This document shows, piece after piece, positions 16,328 to 24,574 of a stretch of DNA of 64,000 nucleotides. The stretch lies in NCBI GenBank assembly GCA_934486825.1, contig CAKSQF010000009.1, positions 35,983-99,982 of the forward strand, read 5' to 3'. This stretch comes from an uncultured Eubacteriales bacterium. Its GTDB lineage: Bacteria; Bacillota; Clostridia; Oscillospirales; CAG-272. The notes under the pieces are model-generated. The model searched no databases. It worked only from the letters and a program-made list of their open reading frames with translations, and was not told where the DNA came from. Each line of letters begins with the position of its first letter. Within the stretch, counting starts at the first letter, position 1. Both the position numbers and the translations under genes were made by a program.

Positions 16328-17149
16328 TCATTTCAAGATAACATAGGGGGCTTTCTTCAATCGGTCGTTTTCGGCAGGCGGAAGCGCTTTTTCGATTTTA
16401 TACTTTTCCCCGCCTATGTAGGGATCATATATCGGAAGAGTAAGCCTTACCGACAGTCCCTTCTCCTTTTTATCAGGGTAAAACTCAAGCGGAGAATCAA
16501 GCCTTACGTCGCCGACATAATAAACATTCAGATAAAGCGTACTCTTCTCGGGCAGTTCGACATCCGAAAAAACAAGTCTGCGGTATTCATAGGTAAATTT
16601 CGAAAAAGAGGTATAGCTGTAATCGGTCGCGTAGGCATCCCCGCTTTCCCCGACGCCGTCAAGCGCGAAAAAGAAAAGCTCACCCTGCGGAACGGTCTCA
16701 AAGCCGTAGACTTCCTTCAGCGCCTCAACCGCCGTTCTGTTGTATCTTACGGTAACGATAAGCTCTTTTGTGGTTCTGACATAAATCATATTGCTTACGC
16801 GGAAGGTTCCGTCGGAGGTGATATCGTTATAGGTTACTGTCTCATACTGCGGTATTCCGTTCTCGTCTTCGCCGATCTGCCTCTGATATGTGCGTATCTT
16901 TTGCGAAAACACATCAAAACCGTCCTTATTATTTTCATATGCGGCAACAGACTTATCTGTCCATATAAAGCTTTTGGCTTCCTTCGGATCGGATTTTATG
17001 AATATACGGAACATTATCAGTCCGTATACCAGCACTATCAGTGCAAGCCCGACATATCTGAACACCTTCCCGACTCTGCTTTTCGGTTTTACGTCACCAT
17101 CCGAATAGTAATCGTTATCCATTGTCTGATTATCCATTACCTGCGGCAC
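16328..17149 (-). CDS. Single-pass membrane hypothetical protein (273 aa)
   Basis: A short polar N-terminus (MPQVMDNQTMDNDYYSDGD), one membrane helix (VGLALIVLVYGLIMFRIFI, about 34-52) and a beta-rich extracytoplasmic domain without recognisable motifs. The start is GTG at 17149 with GGAG nearby; an ATG four codons later is an alternative. Not assigned to a family. It is paired with the downstream zinc-ribbon gene and divergent from the DUF1294 gene. Confidence 0.55.
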   Translation of the reverse strand: MPQVMDNQTMDNDYYSDGDVKPKSRVGKVFRYVGLALIVLVYGLIMFRIFIKSDPKEAKSFIWTDKSVAAYENNKDGFDVFSQKIRTYQRQIGEDENGIPQYETVTYNDITSDGTFRVSNMIYVRTTKELIVTVRYNRTAVEALKEVYGFETVPQGELFFFALDGVGESGDAYATDYSYTSFSKFTYEYRRLVFSDVELPEKSTLYLNVYYVGDVRLDSPLEFYPDKKEKGLSVRLTLPIYDPYIGGEKYKIEKALPPAENDRLKKAPYVILK

Positions 17150-17281
17150 ATCCTCTCCGACTGTTTTCTCTATGATATTTTACCACATTTTTTTCAAATA
17201 TGCAATAGCTTTTGATATCGACAAAAATCGATCTTGTAAATCTTTTATTAATAAAGAATGTCGGGAATCATCCCGAAATCA

Positions 17282-17310
17282 TTGACATTCTGACCGCCGC
17301 ATGATAAAAT
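17282..17310 (+). promoter_or_regulatory. Promoter of the DUF1294 gene
   Basis: TTGACA (17282-17287), 17 nt, TAAAAT (17305-17310). Because it overlaps the first in-frame ATG at 17301, translation must start further in, at 17343. Confidence 0.85.
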
Positions 17311-17342
17311 GGAGAAAGAAAAATCCGAAAGGTTTGAGAGTT

Positions 17343-17999
17343 ATGGCTTTTTTCAGATTATCCGGCAGTTTTCTCGGCGAAAGACTGCTTTTTGTCATTA
17401 TCTGGCTTGTGCTTACAAACGCACTTGCGTTTATCCTGTGCGGCGAGGACGAAAACCGTGCCGCGCACGGCAAGGCGCGCTATCCTTTTTTGATATTCCT
17501 GCTTGTTGCGCTTCTCGGCGGAGCGCTCGGCGCCCTGATCGGACACATAATCCATCACCGGCGAAACAAACAGTTTCTCCGCGGGCTGACATATGCCCTC
17601 CTCGTGCTTTGCGGACTTGCCTTTACGGTTCTTTGCATAATCTATGCCGAGAAATCTCCGCTCGACTACATCAAAGGGATGCAGACCGACGCGGCTGCGG
17701 CTGTACACTTTCAGGCAAAGATATTTTCCCCTTATTTCAAAGCGGCAATCATCTGGTCCGCCGTTACCGGAACCGCGGCTTTTATCATGTTCGGAATCGA
17801 CAAGCTGCATGCAGTCAGAAAAAAGCGGCGCATCCCCGAGCTTTGGCTTCTGATATCCGCCTTCATCGGCGGCGGTGCCGGCGCACTGCTCGGCATGATA
17901 GTATTCAGACACAAGATCCGCCACGCAAAATTTTACGTAACCGTCCCGATTCTGTTCATTCTGCAGGTCGCATTTCTGCTCTGCGTCAGGTTCGGCTGA
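17343..17999 (+). CDS. DUF1294 membrane protein with a degenerate duplicated half (218 aa)
   Basis: Integral membrane protein. The C-terminal half has the DUF1294 signature: a helix ending FGIDKLHAVRKKRRIPE, a GGGAGALLGM helix, then FRHKIRHAKF. The N-terminal half has a decayed version of the same order (NALAFILCGEDENRAAHGKARYP, GGALGALIGHIIHHRRNKQF), pointing to an internal duplication. Family function unknown. The start at 17343 is set by the promoter position and a GAGAG motif. A bidirectional hairpin ends the unit. Confidence 0.8.
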   Translation: MAFFRLSGSFLGERLLFVIIWLVLTNALAFILCGEDENRAAHGKARYPFLIFLLVALLGGALGALIGHIIHHRRNKQFLRGLTYALLVLCGLAFTVLCIIYAEKSPLDYIKGMQTDAAAAVHFQAKIFSPYFKAAIIWSAVTGTAAFIMFGIDKLHAVRKKRRIPELWLLISAFIGGGAGALLGMIVFRHKIRHAKFYVTVPILFILQVAFLLCVRFG

Positions 18000-18013
18000 C
18001 AGGTTACACGAAA

Positions 18014-18048
18014 AATCATCCCCGACAGAGTCTCTGTCGGGGATGATT
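18014..18048. terminator. Bidirectional terminator between converging genes
   Basis: 16-bp stem AATCATCCCCGACAGA/TCTGTCGGGGATGATT between the DUF1294 stop (17999) and the oxidoreductase stop (18053). A and T runs on both sides suit both strands. Confidence 0.8.
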
Positions 18049-18052
18049 CATA

Positions 18053-19147
18053 TTACTGTTCGTCAAAATAGAAGGCTTTGCCTGTTCTCGACGACTCGTA
18101 AATACCCTCAAGTATTCTTGTAACGCAGTACGCCTGCTCGGGAAGCACGCACGGCTTTGTACGGTTTACTACCGCATCGATCCACTGTCTTGCCTCGATA
18201 ACCGACATATCCTCGTTTCCGTTACCGTCATAGAATGCGGCTCCGCCGGTTGTCATATTAACCTTTGTCATATACATTCTGCCGCCCTTTACGCCGTTGA
18301 AGCGAAGTCCGTCATTCATATCGGCGCCGCCGAGTGTTCCGCAGAGTGTGGTCACGGCTTCGCGGGGATCGGCATAGTTGAGTGCCCACGACGATTCAAG
18401 AATGATTGTCGCCCCGTTTTCCATTACGACAAATCCGAATGCCGAATCCTCGACAGTCATCTTCTCGGGGTCCCATGCACCCCATGCGTTGCCCTGAAGA
18501 TCGGCGGGAAGCTTTCCGAGCTTATGATATGTGGTTCCCATGCACATCTTCGGCTTGTAATTATTCATCATCCAGAGCGTCAGGTCAAGAGCGTGGGTTC
18601 CTATATCGATAAGCGGACCGCCGCCCTGTTCATATTCGTTCATGAACACGCCCCATGTCGGAACCTGACGGCGGCGTATTGCGGTTGCCTTTGCGAAATA
18701 GATATCGCCGAGGGTTCCCTCTTCAACCTCGTGCTTTAAGTAACGGGAATCGGCTCTCTGCCTGCTCTGATAGCCGATAGTCAGCAGTCTGCCGGTACGT
18801 TCTGCGGCATCAAGCATTTTCTTTGCCTCAACCGAATTGATTGCCATCGGCTTTTCGCACATAACGTCCTTACCCGCTTCAAGAGCATCGACAGTAATAA
18901 AGCTGTGTGAGCGATTCGGAGTACATACATGCACGACATCTATCGATTTGTCGGCAAGAAGCTCCTTATAATCGGTATAAACCTTTGCGTCGGCACTTCC
19001 GTACTGATTCTTTGCCTTTACGGCTCTTTCCTCGATAATATCGCAGAAAGCAACCATCTCGACATTGTCAAGATGCTTCAGTGACGGCATATGCTTACCG
19101 TTTGCGATACCTCCGCATCCGATAATTCCGATTCTGATCTTATTCAT
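18053..19147 (-). CDS. Gfo/Idh/MocA family oxidoreductase
   Basis: 364-aa NAD(P)-dependent dehydrogenase. The Rossmann motif IGCGGIANGKH is near residues 9-19; CEKPMAI, with the catalytic-region Lys, is near 97-103; and the C-terminal GFO_IDH_MocA domain has GGGPLIDIGTHALDLTLWMM with the typical D-x-x-x-H pair. Members oxidise or interconvert sugars, sugar-nucleotides or inositols; the substrate is not readable. It lies 20 bp downstream of a methyltransferase gene and probably shares its promoter. The only nearby carbohydrate genes are far away (37-41 kb). Confidence 0.88.
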   Translation of the reverse strand: MNKIRIGIIGCGGIANGKHMPSLKHLDNVEMVAFCDIIEERAVKAKNQYGSADAKVYTDYKELLADKSIDVVHVCTPNRSHSFITVDALEAGKDVMCEKPMAINSVEAKKMLDAAERTGRLLTIGYQSRQRADSRYLKHEVEEGTLGDIYFAKATAIRRRQVPTWGVFMNEYEQGGGPLIDIGTHALDLTLWMMNNYKPKMCMGTTYHKLGKLPADLQGNAWGAWDPEKMTVEDSAFGFVVMENGATIILESSWALNYADPREAVTTLCGTLGGADMNDGLRFNGVKGGRMYMTKVNMTTGGAAFYDGNGNEDMSVIEARQWIDAVVNRTKPCVLPEQAYCVTRILEGIYESSRTGKAFYFDEQ

Positions 19148-19167
19148 ATCTGTATCCTCATTTCTTT

Positions 19168-20355
19168 TTATTTTAACGGCGTGTCGCCGCTATTTTTCAT
19201 AAGCCTTGCGAGAGTCGGTGATATTCCGAAATACTGTGCCGTGCGTTCATACTCATCCGCGGCATCCGGGTCTTTCTTTCCGGTATACACAGCGCGGAGC
19301 ATCACGTTTTTCGGCGTCTCGTCGGGATCGATAAGCTCGATTGCCTCGGTCTTATATCCGTTCGCCTCCAGCATCAGCGCACGCATCGAATCGGTAAGCG
19401 CATCGGCAAATTTCTGCTTCAGAATAGAATGTTTCATCAGAAATCCGAGCGGTCGGTCGCCGAGCTGGTGAAACACCTCGTGATGGCAACATGGCGTTGA
19501 CAGTATCAGCCTTGCTTTATGCTTCATCGCATAGGCGAGCACGATATCGGTCGCAATATCGCAGGCATGAAGCGATATCACCATATCCACCTTGCATCCC
19601 GGCTCAAAATCGGATATATCCATACACAGAAAATGCATATCGCAAAGTCCGAGCTTTTCGGCAACATCGGCGCAGTGGGCGATAACATCCGGCTTGAGAT
19701 CAACACCGTACATTGTCACGTCTCTTCCCTTTATCCTTTTCAGATAGAGGAACACCGCAAAGGTAAGATAGCTCTTCCCGCAGCACAGATCGCACACGGT
19801 CAGTCTTCCGGTCTGCGGAAGTTTTTCATACACGTCGTCAAGCAGCTCGACAAATCTGTTGAGCTGACGGTATTTTGAGCGCTTTTTATCAAAGACGTTT
19901 CCCTTCTCGTCGCAGACCCCGAGTGCGGACAGAAAATCCGCATATCCGGTCGCGTCAATAATATATTTTTTCTGTTTATTGTGAGGCAATATCTTTTCCG
20001 GCAGTGCGGGGACCTTCAATCTGCTTTTTGACACGGTAAGCTTACCCTTTGACGAAAAGCGTATCATTATTTCGCCGCCAGTACCGATTATGTTGGTTTG
20101 GGCGAAATCATATGCCGCCATATGTGCGACGGCGCTCTCGGCTTCGTCCTCGGGCAGATTTCTGTGTTTTACCTTATTATCCGAGGTAAAAGTCTCGATC
20201 TGCAAAAATCTCTTCCCGCCGTTCTCGATAAGATGAGCACGTGCGCGGACAATGTTCTTATCCGTCGGTTTACTGAACACGATCTTCACAAGGTCATCCG
20301 TACATCCGCTCACCGATCTTTCTATTTTAAGAAAATCATCACATTCCGTTTCCAT
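19168..20355 (-). CDS. SAM-dependent methyltransferase (Methyltransf_32 type), likely RNA
   Basis: 395-aa class I methyltransferase. SAM-binding motif I is DLCCGKSYLTFAVFLYL (about 189-205), followed by an acidic motif YGVDLKPDV and a CMDISDF strand; a TPCCHHEVFHQL segment is a conserved feature of this group. The N-terminal ~150 residues form a separate domain. Similar proteins are annotated as rRNA or tRNA methyltransferases from fold only, so the substrate is inferred. It has its own consensus promoter, divergent from rsgA. Confidence 0.75.
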   Translation of the reverse strand: METECDDFLKIERSVSGCTDDLVKIVFSKPTDKNIVRARAHLIENGGKRFLQIETFTSDNKVKHRNLPEDEAESAVAHMAAYDFAQTNIIGTGGEIMIRFSSKGKLTVSKSRLKVPALPEKILPHNKQKKYIIDATGYADFLSALGVCDEKGNVFDKKRSKYRQLNRFVELLDDVYEKLPQTGRLTVCDLCCGKSYLTFAVFLYLKRIKGRDVTMYGVDLKPDVIAHCADVAEKLGLCDMHFLCMDISDFEPGCKVDMVISLHACDIATDIVLAYAMKHKARLILSTPCCHHEVFHQLGDRPLGFLMKHSILKQKFADALTDSMRALMLEANGYKTEAIELIDPDETPKNVMLRAVYTGKKDPDAADEYERTAQYFGISPTLARLMKNSGDTPLK

Positions 20356-20390
20356 CGGGCAAACCTCATATCCTTACTATCACGCAGATT

Positions 20391-20419
20391 ATTATACAAT
20401 GAGGCGCTTATTTTTTCAA
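20391..20419 (-). promoter_or_regulatory. Promoter of the methyltransferase/oxidoreductase unit
   Basis: TTGAAA (20419-20414), 17 nt, TATAAT (20396-20391) on the minus strand, 36 nt before the ATG; back-to-back with the rsgA promoter. Confidence 0.85.
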
Positions 20420-20437
20420 TAGTTTTCGAAAAAAAAC

Positions 20438-20466
20438 TTGAAAGCAGTGCGAAAAAGTATTATAAT
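20438..20466 (+). promoter_or_regulatory. Promoter of rsgA
   Basis: TTGAAA (20438-20443), 17 nt, TATAAT (20461-20466), 40 nt before the rsgA start. Confidence 0.85.
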
Positions 20467-20505
20467 ATAGCACGGTACCGTTAAGAAGGCGAGAGGATAT
20501 TTCGG

Positions 20506-21411
20506 ATGGCAGAGACAACCGGCAAAATAATCAGAGGAATAGGCGGACTGTTTTTCGTTGACACCCAAGGCGGGGTTATTCCCTGCCGCGCGCGGGGCAG
20601 ATTCCGTCACGACCGAAACTTTTTGCAGGTCGGCGACAATGTTTCGGTCGGAATCGGAGAGCAGGGCGAAAACACAATAGAGACTGTTCTTCCGCGGAAG
20701 AACAGTCTTATAAGACCACCTCTTGCCAATCTCGATCTGATATTTGTCGTTATTCCGTCGGCGGCGCCCGCGCCCGATCTGCCGACCGTTGACAAGCTGA
20801 CTGCAATTGCGGTACACAATCGCATCTCGCCTGCAATCGTCGTAAGCAAATGCGGCATTGACGCGCAGAGCGCGGAGCATATACGATCGATATACTCAAA
20901 AAGTGCAATACCTGTCTTTGTCACTGACGCGGTAAACGGCACCGGGCTTGACCGGCTGAAAAGCTTTATCGCCGCTCAACCGTGCGGCAGCATCTCGGCA
21001 TTCGCGGGAGCGTCCGGTGCGGGCAAATCGACTCTGCTGAACACACTTTTTCCGGAGCTTACTCTTGAAACCGGGGCGGTCAGCGAAAAAACCGAACGCG
21101 GTCGGCACACGACCCGCAAGGTAGAGCTGTTCCGGATCGGAGGCGGCTACATTGCCGACACTCCCGGCTTTACCATGCTCGATTTCAGGCGTTTTGATTT
21201 CTTCACAAAAGACGATCTCCCCGGTGCATTTCCCGAATTTCTGCCATATATCGGGAAATGCAGATACAGAAAATGCACACACACGAAGGAGGACGGCTGT
21301 GCGATACTTGAAGCGGTCTCCGGCGGTCGCATTGCCGCGGAAAGGCACCAAAGCTATCTTGATCTTTTTGAAACGCTGAAGGACAAGCACGACTGGGACA
21401 AAAAGCGGTAA
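20506..21411 (+). CDS. rsgA: Ribosome small-subunit-dependent GTPase RsgA
   Basis: 301-aa circularly permuted GTPase (YloQ/YjeQ) that checks late 30S maturation. An OB-fold N-terminus (1-70) is followed by the permuted G domain: G4 region SKCGID (114-119), G1 GASGAGKS (168-175), HTT switch, G3 DTPG, and a C-terminal zinc knuckle CRYRKCTHTKEDGC. The G4 motif differs from the usual NKxD in both the Asn and the spacing of the Asp, which may weaken guanine discrimination. GAGAGGATAT precedes the ATG. The downstream spoVM-like gene repeats the rsgA-spoVM neighbourhood of Bacillus. Confidence 0.92.
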   Translation: MAETTGKIIRGIGGLFFVDTQGGVIPCRARGRFRHDRNFLQVGDNVSVGIGEQGENTIETVLPRKNSLIRPPLANLDLIFVVIPSAAPAPDLPTVDKLTAIAVHNRISPAIVVSKCGIDAQSAEHIRSIYSKSAIPVFVTDAVNGTGLDRLKSFIAAQPCGSISAFAGASGAGKSTLLNTLFPELTLETGAVSEKTERGRHTTRKVELFRIGGGYIADTPGFTMLDFRRFDFFTKDDLPGAFPEFLPYIGKCRYRKCTHTKEDGCAILEAVSGGRIAAERHQSYLDLFETLKDKHDWDKKR

Positions 21412-21460
21412 CATTTTTCGTTCGCCGCTGTATAATGGTAAGGAAAGGAATGGTGTCGCA

Positions 21461-21529
21461 ATGAAAATAATTACTATAAAAGCCAAAGGTATATTCCGAC
21501 CGATCCTGAAAAAAATTTTCAGAATCTGA
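21461..21529 (+). CDS. spoVM: SpoVM-like spore morphogenetic micro-protein (22 aa)
   Basis: A 22-codon frame begins MKIITIKAKG, then FRPILKKIF. This matches SpoVM (26 aa in B. subtilis, starting MKFYTIKLPKFLGG): same MKxxTIK start, amphipathic cationic helix and length. SpoVM coats the convex forespore membrane and anchors the SpoIVA coat base. An AGGAATGG ribosome-binding site, a TATAAT box (21431-21436) and an immediate terminator support a real gene, and its place after rsgA agrees with Bacillus order. Pro9, important for curvature sensing in B. subtilis, is not conserved. Identification is by pattern only. Confidence 0.75.
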   Translation: MKIITIKAKGIFRPILKKIFRI

Positions 21530-21538
21530 CACATATAT

Positions 21539-21573
21539 GGGGGAGAACAGCGGTTCTGCCCCCCGTTTTTTTA
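21539..21573 (+). terminator. Terminator of spoVM
   Basis: GC-rich stem GGGGGAGAAC (21539-21548) with GTTCTGCCCCC (21553-21563), one bulge, followed by TTTTTTT. Confidence 0.9.
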
Positions 21574-21636
21574 TTGCATTATACAAATGGCACAAATCTT
21601 TGCGGCAAACGCCCTTCTTTTTTTCCCGAAAAGCTC

Positions 21637-21665
21637 TTGACGGAGCGAAAAAAATATGATACAAT
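21637..21665 (+). promoter_or_regulatory. Promoter of the purine operon
   Basis: TTGACG (21637-21642), 17 nt, TACAAT (21660-21665), about 200 nt before purE. The leader holds the riboswitch. Confidence 0.85.
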
Positions 21666-21742
21666 CCGAGTATGGAGTGATAAGGTCGGGTACGCACCGA
21701 CCGCGCCATCGCATTTCGGTGCTCCGCGTGCCGCTCTGAGAA

Positions 21743-21815
21743 AATTCTTTGTGACTGACGGATCGCAGAGTACTGCATGGGAGCAAAGAATTATAAACGC
21801 CGACCGTCTGGGCAC
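21743..21815 (+). ncRNA. ZTP (pfl) riboswitch aptamer
   Basis: A P1 stem AATTCTTTG (21743-21751) pairs with CAAAGAATT (21784-21792). Inside are GTGACTGACG and TGGGAGC, matching the conserved GUGACUGGCG and GGGAGC of the pfl motif, and the 3' part ends in GCCGACCGTCTGGGCA, matching the family's CCGC..CUGGGCA. The class binds ZMP/ZTP, the AICAR nucleotides that build up when 10-formyl-tetrahydrofolate is short, and turns on folate and purine genes. Ligand binding is inferred from motif and context. Confidence 0.85.
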
Positions 21816-21857
21816 AGTTAGATTCATCTATGGACCGACTGCGCCCTTTTTGTTTTT
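21810..21857 (+). terminator. Riboswitch-controlled terminator before purE
   Basis: GGGCACAGT (21810-21818) pairs with ACTGCGCCC (21838-21846), followed by TTTTTGTTTTTT. The 5' arm overlaps the aptamer's conserved CUGGGCA pseudoknot strand, so aptamer and terminator are mutually exclusive, the expected on-switch design. Confidence 0.85.
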
Positions 21858-21872
21858 TGAGAGGAGTTTATC

Positions 21873-22367
21873 ATGAAAAAAGTTGCAATCATTATGGGAA
21901 GCGACAGCGATCTGCCGACGGTACAAAAAGCTGCCGACACTCTCGCCTCCCTCGGAATCGGATTTGAAATCCACATTTATTCGGCGCACCGGACCCCGAA
22001 CGAGGTCAGGGATTTTGCACTGTCCGCACGCAAAAACGGATTCGGTGCCATTATCGCCGCAGCGGGAATGGCGGCGCATCTTGCGGGAGCCGTTGCGGCT
22101 TCGACTACCCTGCCGGTCATCGGTATCCCGATAAAAACAGCATATCTCGGCGGCATTGACGCTCTGCTCTCAACTGTGCAGATGCCTTCCGGCATCCCCG
22201 TTGCCACAGTTGCTATTGACTCTGCGGTAAATGCCGCCATTTTATCTGCCGAAATTCTTGCCGTAAGCGATGATACCGTTGCGGAAAGGCTTGAAAAAAG
22301 ACGCGATGATGATATGAAAAAGGTACTTGACAAGGATGCCGCTCTTCAGGCACAGTTCAACGTATAG
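21873..22367 (+). CDS. purE: 5-(carboxyamino)imidazole ribonucleotide mutase PurE
   Basis: 164 aa, normal size for class I PurE. The N-terminal MGSDSDLPT motif, the SAHRTP loop and AAGMAAHLAG segment form the active site of the octamer. It converts N5-CAIR to CAIR, but no purK is in the window; like other purK-lacking clostridia it may act as a class II enzyme carboxylating AIR with CO2 (inference). First gene of the operon, directly under the ZTP riboswitch, with GAGGAG before the ATG. Confidence 0.95.
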   Translation: MKKVAIIMGSDSDLPTVQKAADTLASLGIGFEIHIYSAHRTPNEVRDFALSARKNGFGAIIAAAGMAAHLAGAVAASTTLPVIGIPIKTAYLGGIDALLSTVQMPSGIPVATVAIDSAVNAAILSAEILAVSDDTVAERLEKRRDDDMKKVLDKDAALQAQFNV

Positions 22368-22388
22368 AAAGAAAGGAAGTTCACAAAA

Positions 22389-23099
22389 ATGAAAAAAGAA
22401 AACCTGCTCTACGAAGGAAAAGCCAAAAAGGTATATGCAACCGACGATCCGTCGCTGGTGATCGTATCCTACAAAGATGACGCAACAGCGCTTGACGGTC
22501 TGAAAAAAGGCTCGATAAGCGGCAAGGGCGTTATCAACAACAAAATGTCCGACTATTTGTTTGAGCTTCTCGAAAAGGAGGGTGTCCCGACTCACTTCGT
22601 CAGTGAGCTGAATGACAGAGAGGCTCTTGTCAGAAAGGTATCGATAGTTCCGCTCGAAGTAATTATACGAAACATTTCGGCAGGATCGTTTTCAAAGCGC
22701 TACGGCGTTGCCGAGGGCATCGTCTTTGCCGAACCCACAATTGAATTTTCATACAAGAACGACGACCTTCACGATCCGCTTATCAACGAATATCATGCGC
22801 TCGCGCTCGGACTTGCCACCAAGGAAGAAATCGACACGATAAAGACTCTTGCATTTAAGGTCAACCGTATCCTCAAGGACTATTTCAAAAAGCTCAACGT
22901 AAAGCTTGTGGATTTCAAGCTCGAATTCGGCAGGCTGCCTGACGGCAGGATTGTCCTTGCGGACGAAATATCGCCCGACACCTGCCGCTTCTGGGACGCA
23001 GATACAAACGAAAAGCTCGACAAGGACCGCTTCAGGCGTGACATGGGCGGTGTTGAGGACGCATACCGGGAAATGATGAAGCGTGTTTTCGGCAAGTGA
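22389..23099 (+). CDS. purC: Phosphoribosylaminoimidazole-succinocarboxamide synthase PurC
   Basis: 236-aa SAICAR synthetase joining CAIR and aspartate with ATP. Typical elements: YEGKAKKVY at the start, the IIRNISAGSFSKRYGV block with SAGS near residue 97, FKLEFGR and LADEISPDTCRFWD. Compact length fits the bacterial monofunctional form. It starts 21 bp after purE with GAAAGGAAG as ribosome-binding site. Confidence 0.95.
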   Translation: MKKENLLYEGKAKKVYATDDPSLVIVSYKDDATALDGLKKGSISGKGVINNKMSDYLFELLEKEGVPTHFVSELNDREALVRKVSIVPLEVIIRNISAGSFSKRYGVAEGIVFAEPTIEFSYKNDDLHDPLINEYHALALGLATKEEIDTIKTLAFKVNRILKDYFKKLNVKLVDFKLEFGRLPDGRIVLADEISPDTCRFWDADTNEKLDKDRFRRDMGGVEDAYREMMKRVFGK

Positions 23100-23118
23100 T
23101 ACGGAGGTCGCCTATCCT

Positions 23119-24573
23119 ATGAGCAGCTTAAGAGAAGAGTGCGGAGTTTTCGGGATATATTCGTCCGAAAGCACCGACATTGCACACACAGCCTACTATG
23201 GTTTATTTGCACTTCAGCACCGCGGACAGGAGTCGTGCGGAATCGTGGTAAACGATGACGGAGTATTTGCGTCATACAAGGACACGGGTCTTGTAAACGA
23301 CGTATTTACTCCCGACATTCTGAACAGATTCGGCAAGGGTCAGATCGCAGTCGGGCATGTCCGCTACGGCACGACAGGCACAAACGACCGCAACAACGCA
23401 CAACCGATCGTCGTAAACCACATCAAGGGAAAAATCGCGCTTGCGCACAACGGCAATCTCACAAACTCGGGTGAGCTCCGTCACGAGCTTGAGCTTCAGG
23501 GCTCGATATTCCACACAACAAGCGACACCGAGGTAATATCCTACATCATCACAAAGGAGCGCCTGACCGCGCCGTCGATCGAAGATGCGGTCAACCGTGC
23601 AATGAACAGAATACGCGGCGCGTACTCGCTTGTTATTATGTCTCCTTCAAAGCTGATTGCGGTCCGCGACGAAAACGGATTCCGTCCGCTTTGCTACGGA
23701 AAAACCGACGACGGACGTTACATTGTCGCTTCCGAAAGCTGTGCGCTCGATTCGGTAGGCGCCCGATACATACGGGACATAAAGCCGGGTGAGATCGTGA
23801 TCTTCGGCAGGGACGGTGTAAGATCGATCGAAGACCACTGCGGTCGCGCCCCCGGTTCGCTCTGCGTATTCGAATACATCTATTTCGCAAGACCCGATTC
23901 GGTGATCGACGGATGCTGTGTACACACCGCAAGAATGAACGCGGGTGCCTTTCTCGCACTTGAACACCCCGTACAGGCAGATGTTGTCATCGGAGTACCC
24001 GACAGCGGGATCGATGCCGCAATCGGCTATGCAAAGCAGTCGGGAATCCCGTACGAACTCGGATTTATAAAAAACAAATACATCGGGCGCACATTCATAG
24101 CCCCCGGTCAACAGAGCCGCGAGGACAGGGTTAAGATCAAACTCAATCCGATATCGTCGGTCGTCAGGAACAAAAGAGTGGTAATGATCGACGATTCGAT
24201 TGTCAGAGGCACGACCAGTGCCCGCATTGTCGGGCTTCTGCGTGAGGCGGGTGCAAAGGAAATACACATGAGAGTATCCGCTCCTCCTTTTCTCAACCCG
24301 TGCTATTACGGCACCGACATTGATTCAAGAGACAATCTGATCGCCTGCAAATACACGCTTGACGAAATAAAGGAAAAGATCGGCGTTGATTCGCTCGGCT
24401 ATCTGAGCATTGAAAGCGTCCGCCGCATTGCCAAGGGGATAAACGGCAGCGGGTACTGCTGTGCATGTTTTGACGGCAATTATCCGACCGAAATACCGAA
24501 ATCGCCGATGAAAAACAGGTTTGAGACAAAAATCAGTGAAAACAAAGAAAAACAGACACAGGAGGGAAAGTAA
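23119..24573 (+). CDS. purF: Amidophosphoribosyltransferase PurF
   Basis: 484-aa first enzyme of the pathway, making phosphoribosylamine from PRPP and glutamine. I choose the ATG at 23119: this yields a seven-residue propeptide MSSLREE before CGVFGIYS, whose Cys becomes the N-terminal nucleophile, as in B. subtilis PurF. The PRPP-binding signature VVMIDDSIVRGTT is present, and two Cys near the C-terminus (YCCACFDG) with others fit the 4Fe-4S type. GGAGG lies 10 nt upstream. Confidence 0.95.
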   Translation: MSSLREECGVFGIYSSESTDIAHTAYYGLFALQHRGQESCGIVVNDDGVFASYKDTGLVNDVFTPDILNRFGKGQIAVGHVRYGTTGTNDRNNAQPIVVNHIKGKIALAHNGNLTNSGELRHELELQGSIFHTTSDTEVISYIITKERLTAPSIEDAVNRAMNRIRGAYSLVIMSPSKLIAVRDENGFRPLCYGKTDDGRYIVASESCALDSVGARYIRDIKPGEIVIFGRDGVRSIEDHCGRAPGSLCVFEYIYFARPDSVIDGCCVHTARMNAGAFLALEHPVQADVVIGVPDSGIDAAIGYAKQSGIPYELGFIKNKYIGRTFIAPGQQSREDRVKIKLNPISSVVRNKRVVMIDDSIVRGTTSARIVGLLREAGAKEIHMRVSAPPFLNPCYYGTDIDSRDNLIACKYTLDEIKEKIGVDSLGYLSIESVRRIAKGINGSGYCCACFDGNYPTEIPKSPMKNRFETKISENKEKQTQEGK

Positions 24574-24574
24574 A

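Noticed and set aside
21660..21873. Guanine riboswitch or PurR box before purE
   Set aside because: The leader has none of the guanine-aptamer loop motifs, but it does match the ZTP aptamer end CUGGGCA with an overlapping terminator.
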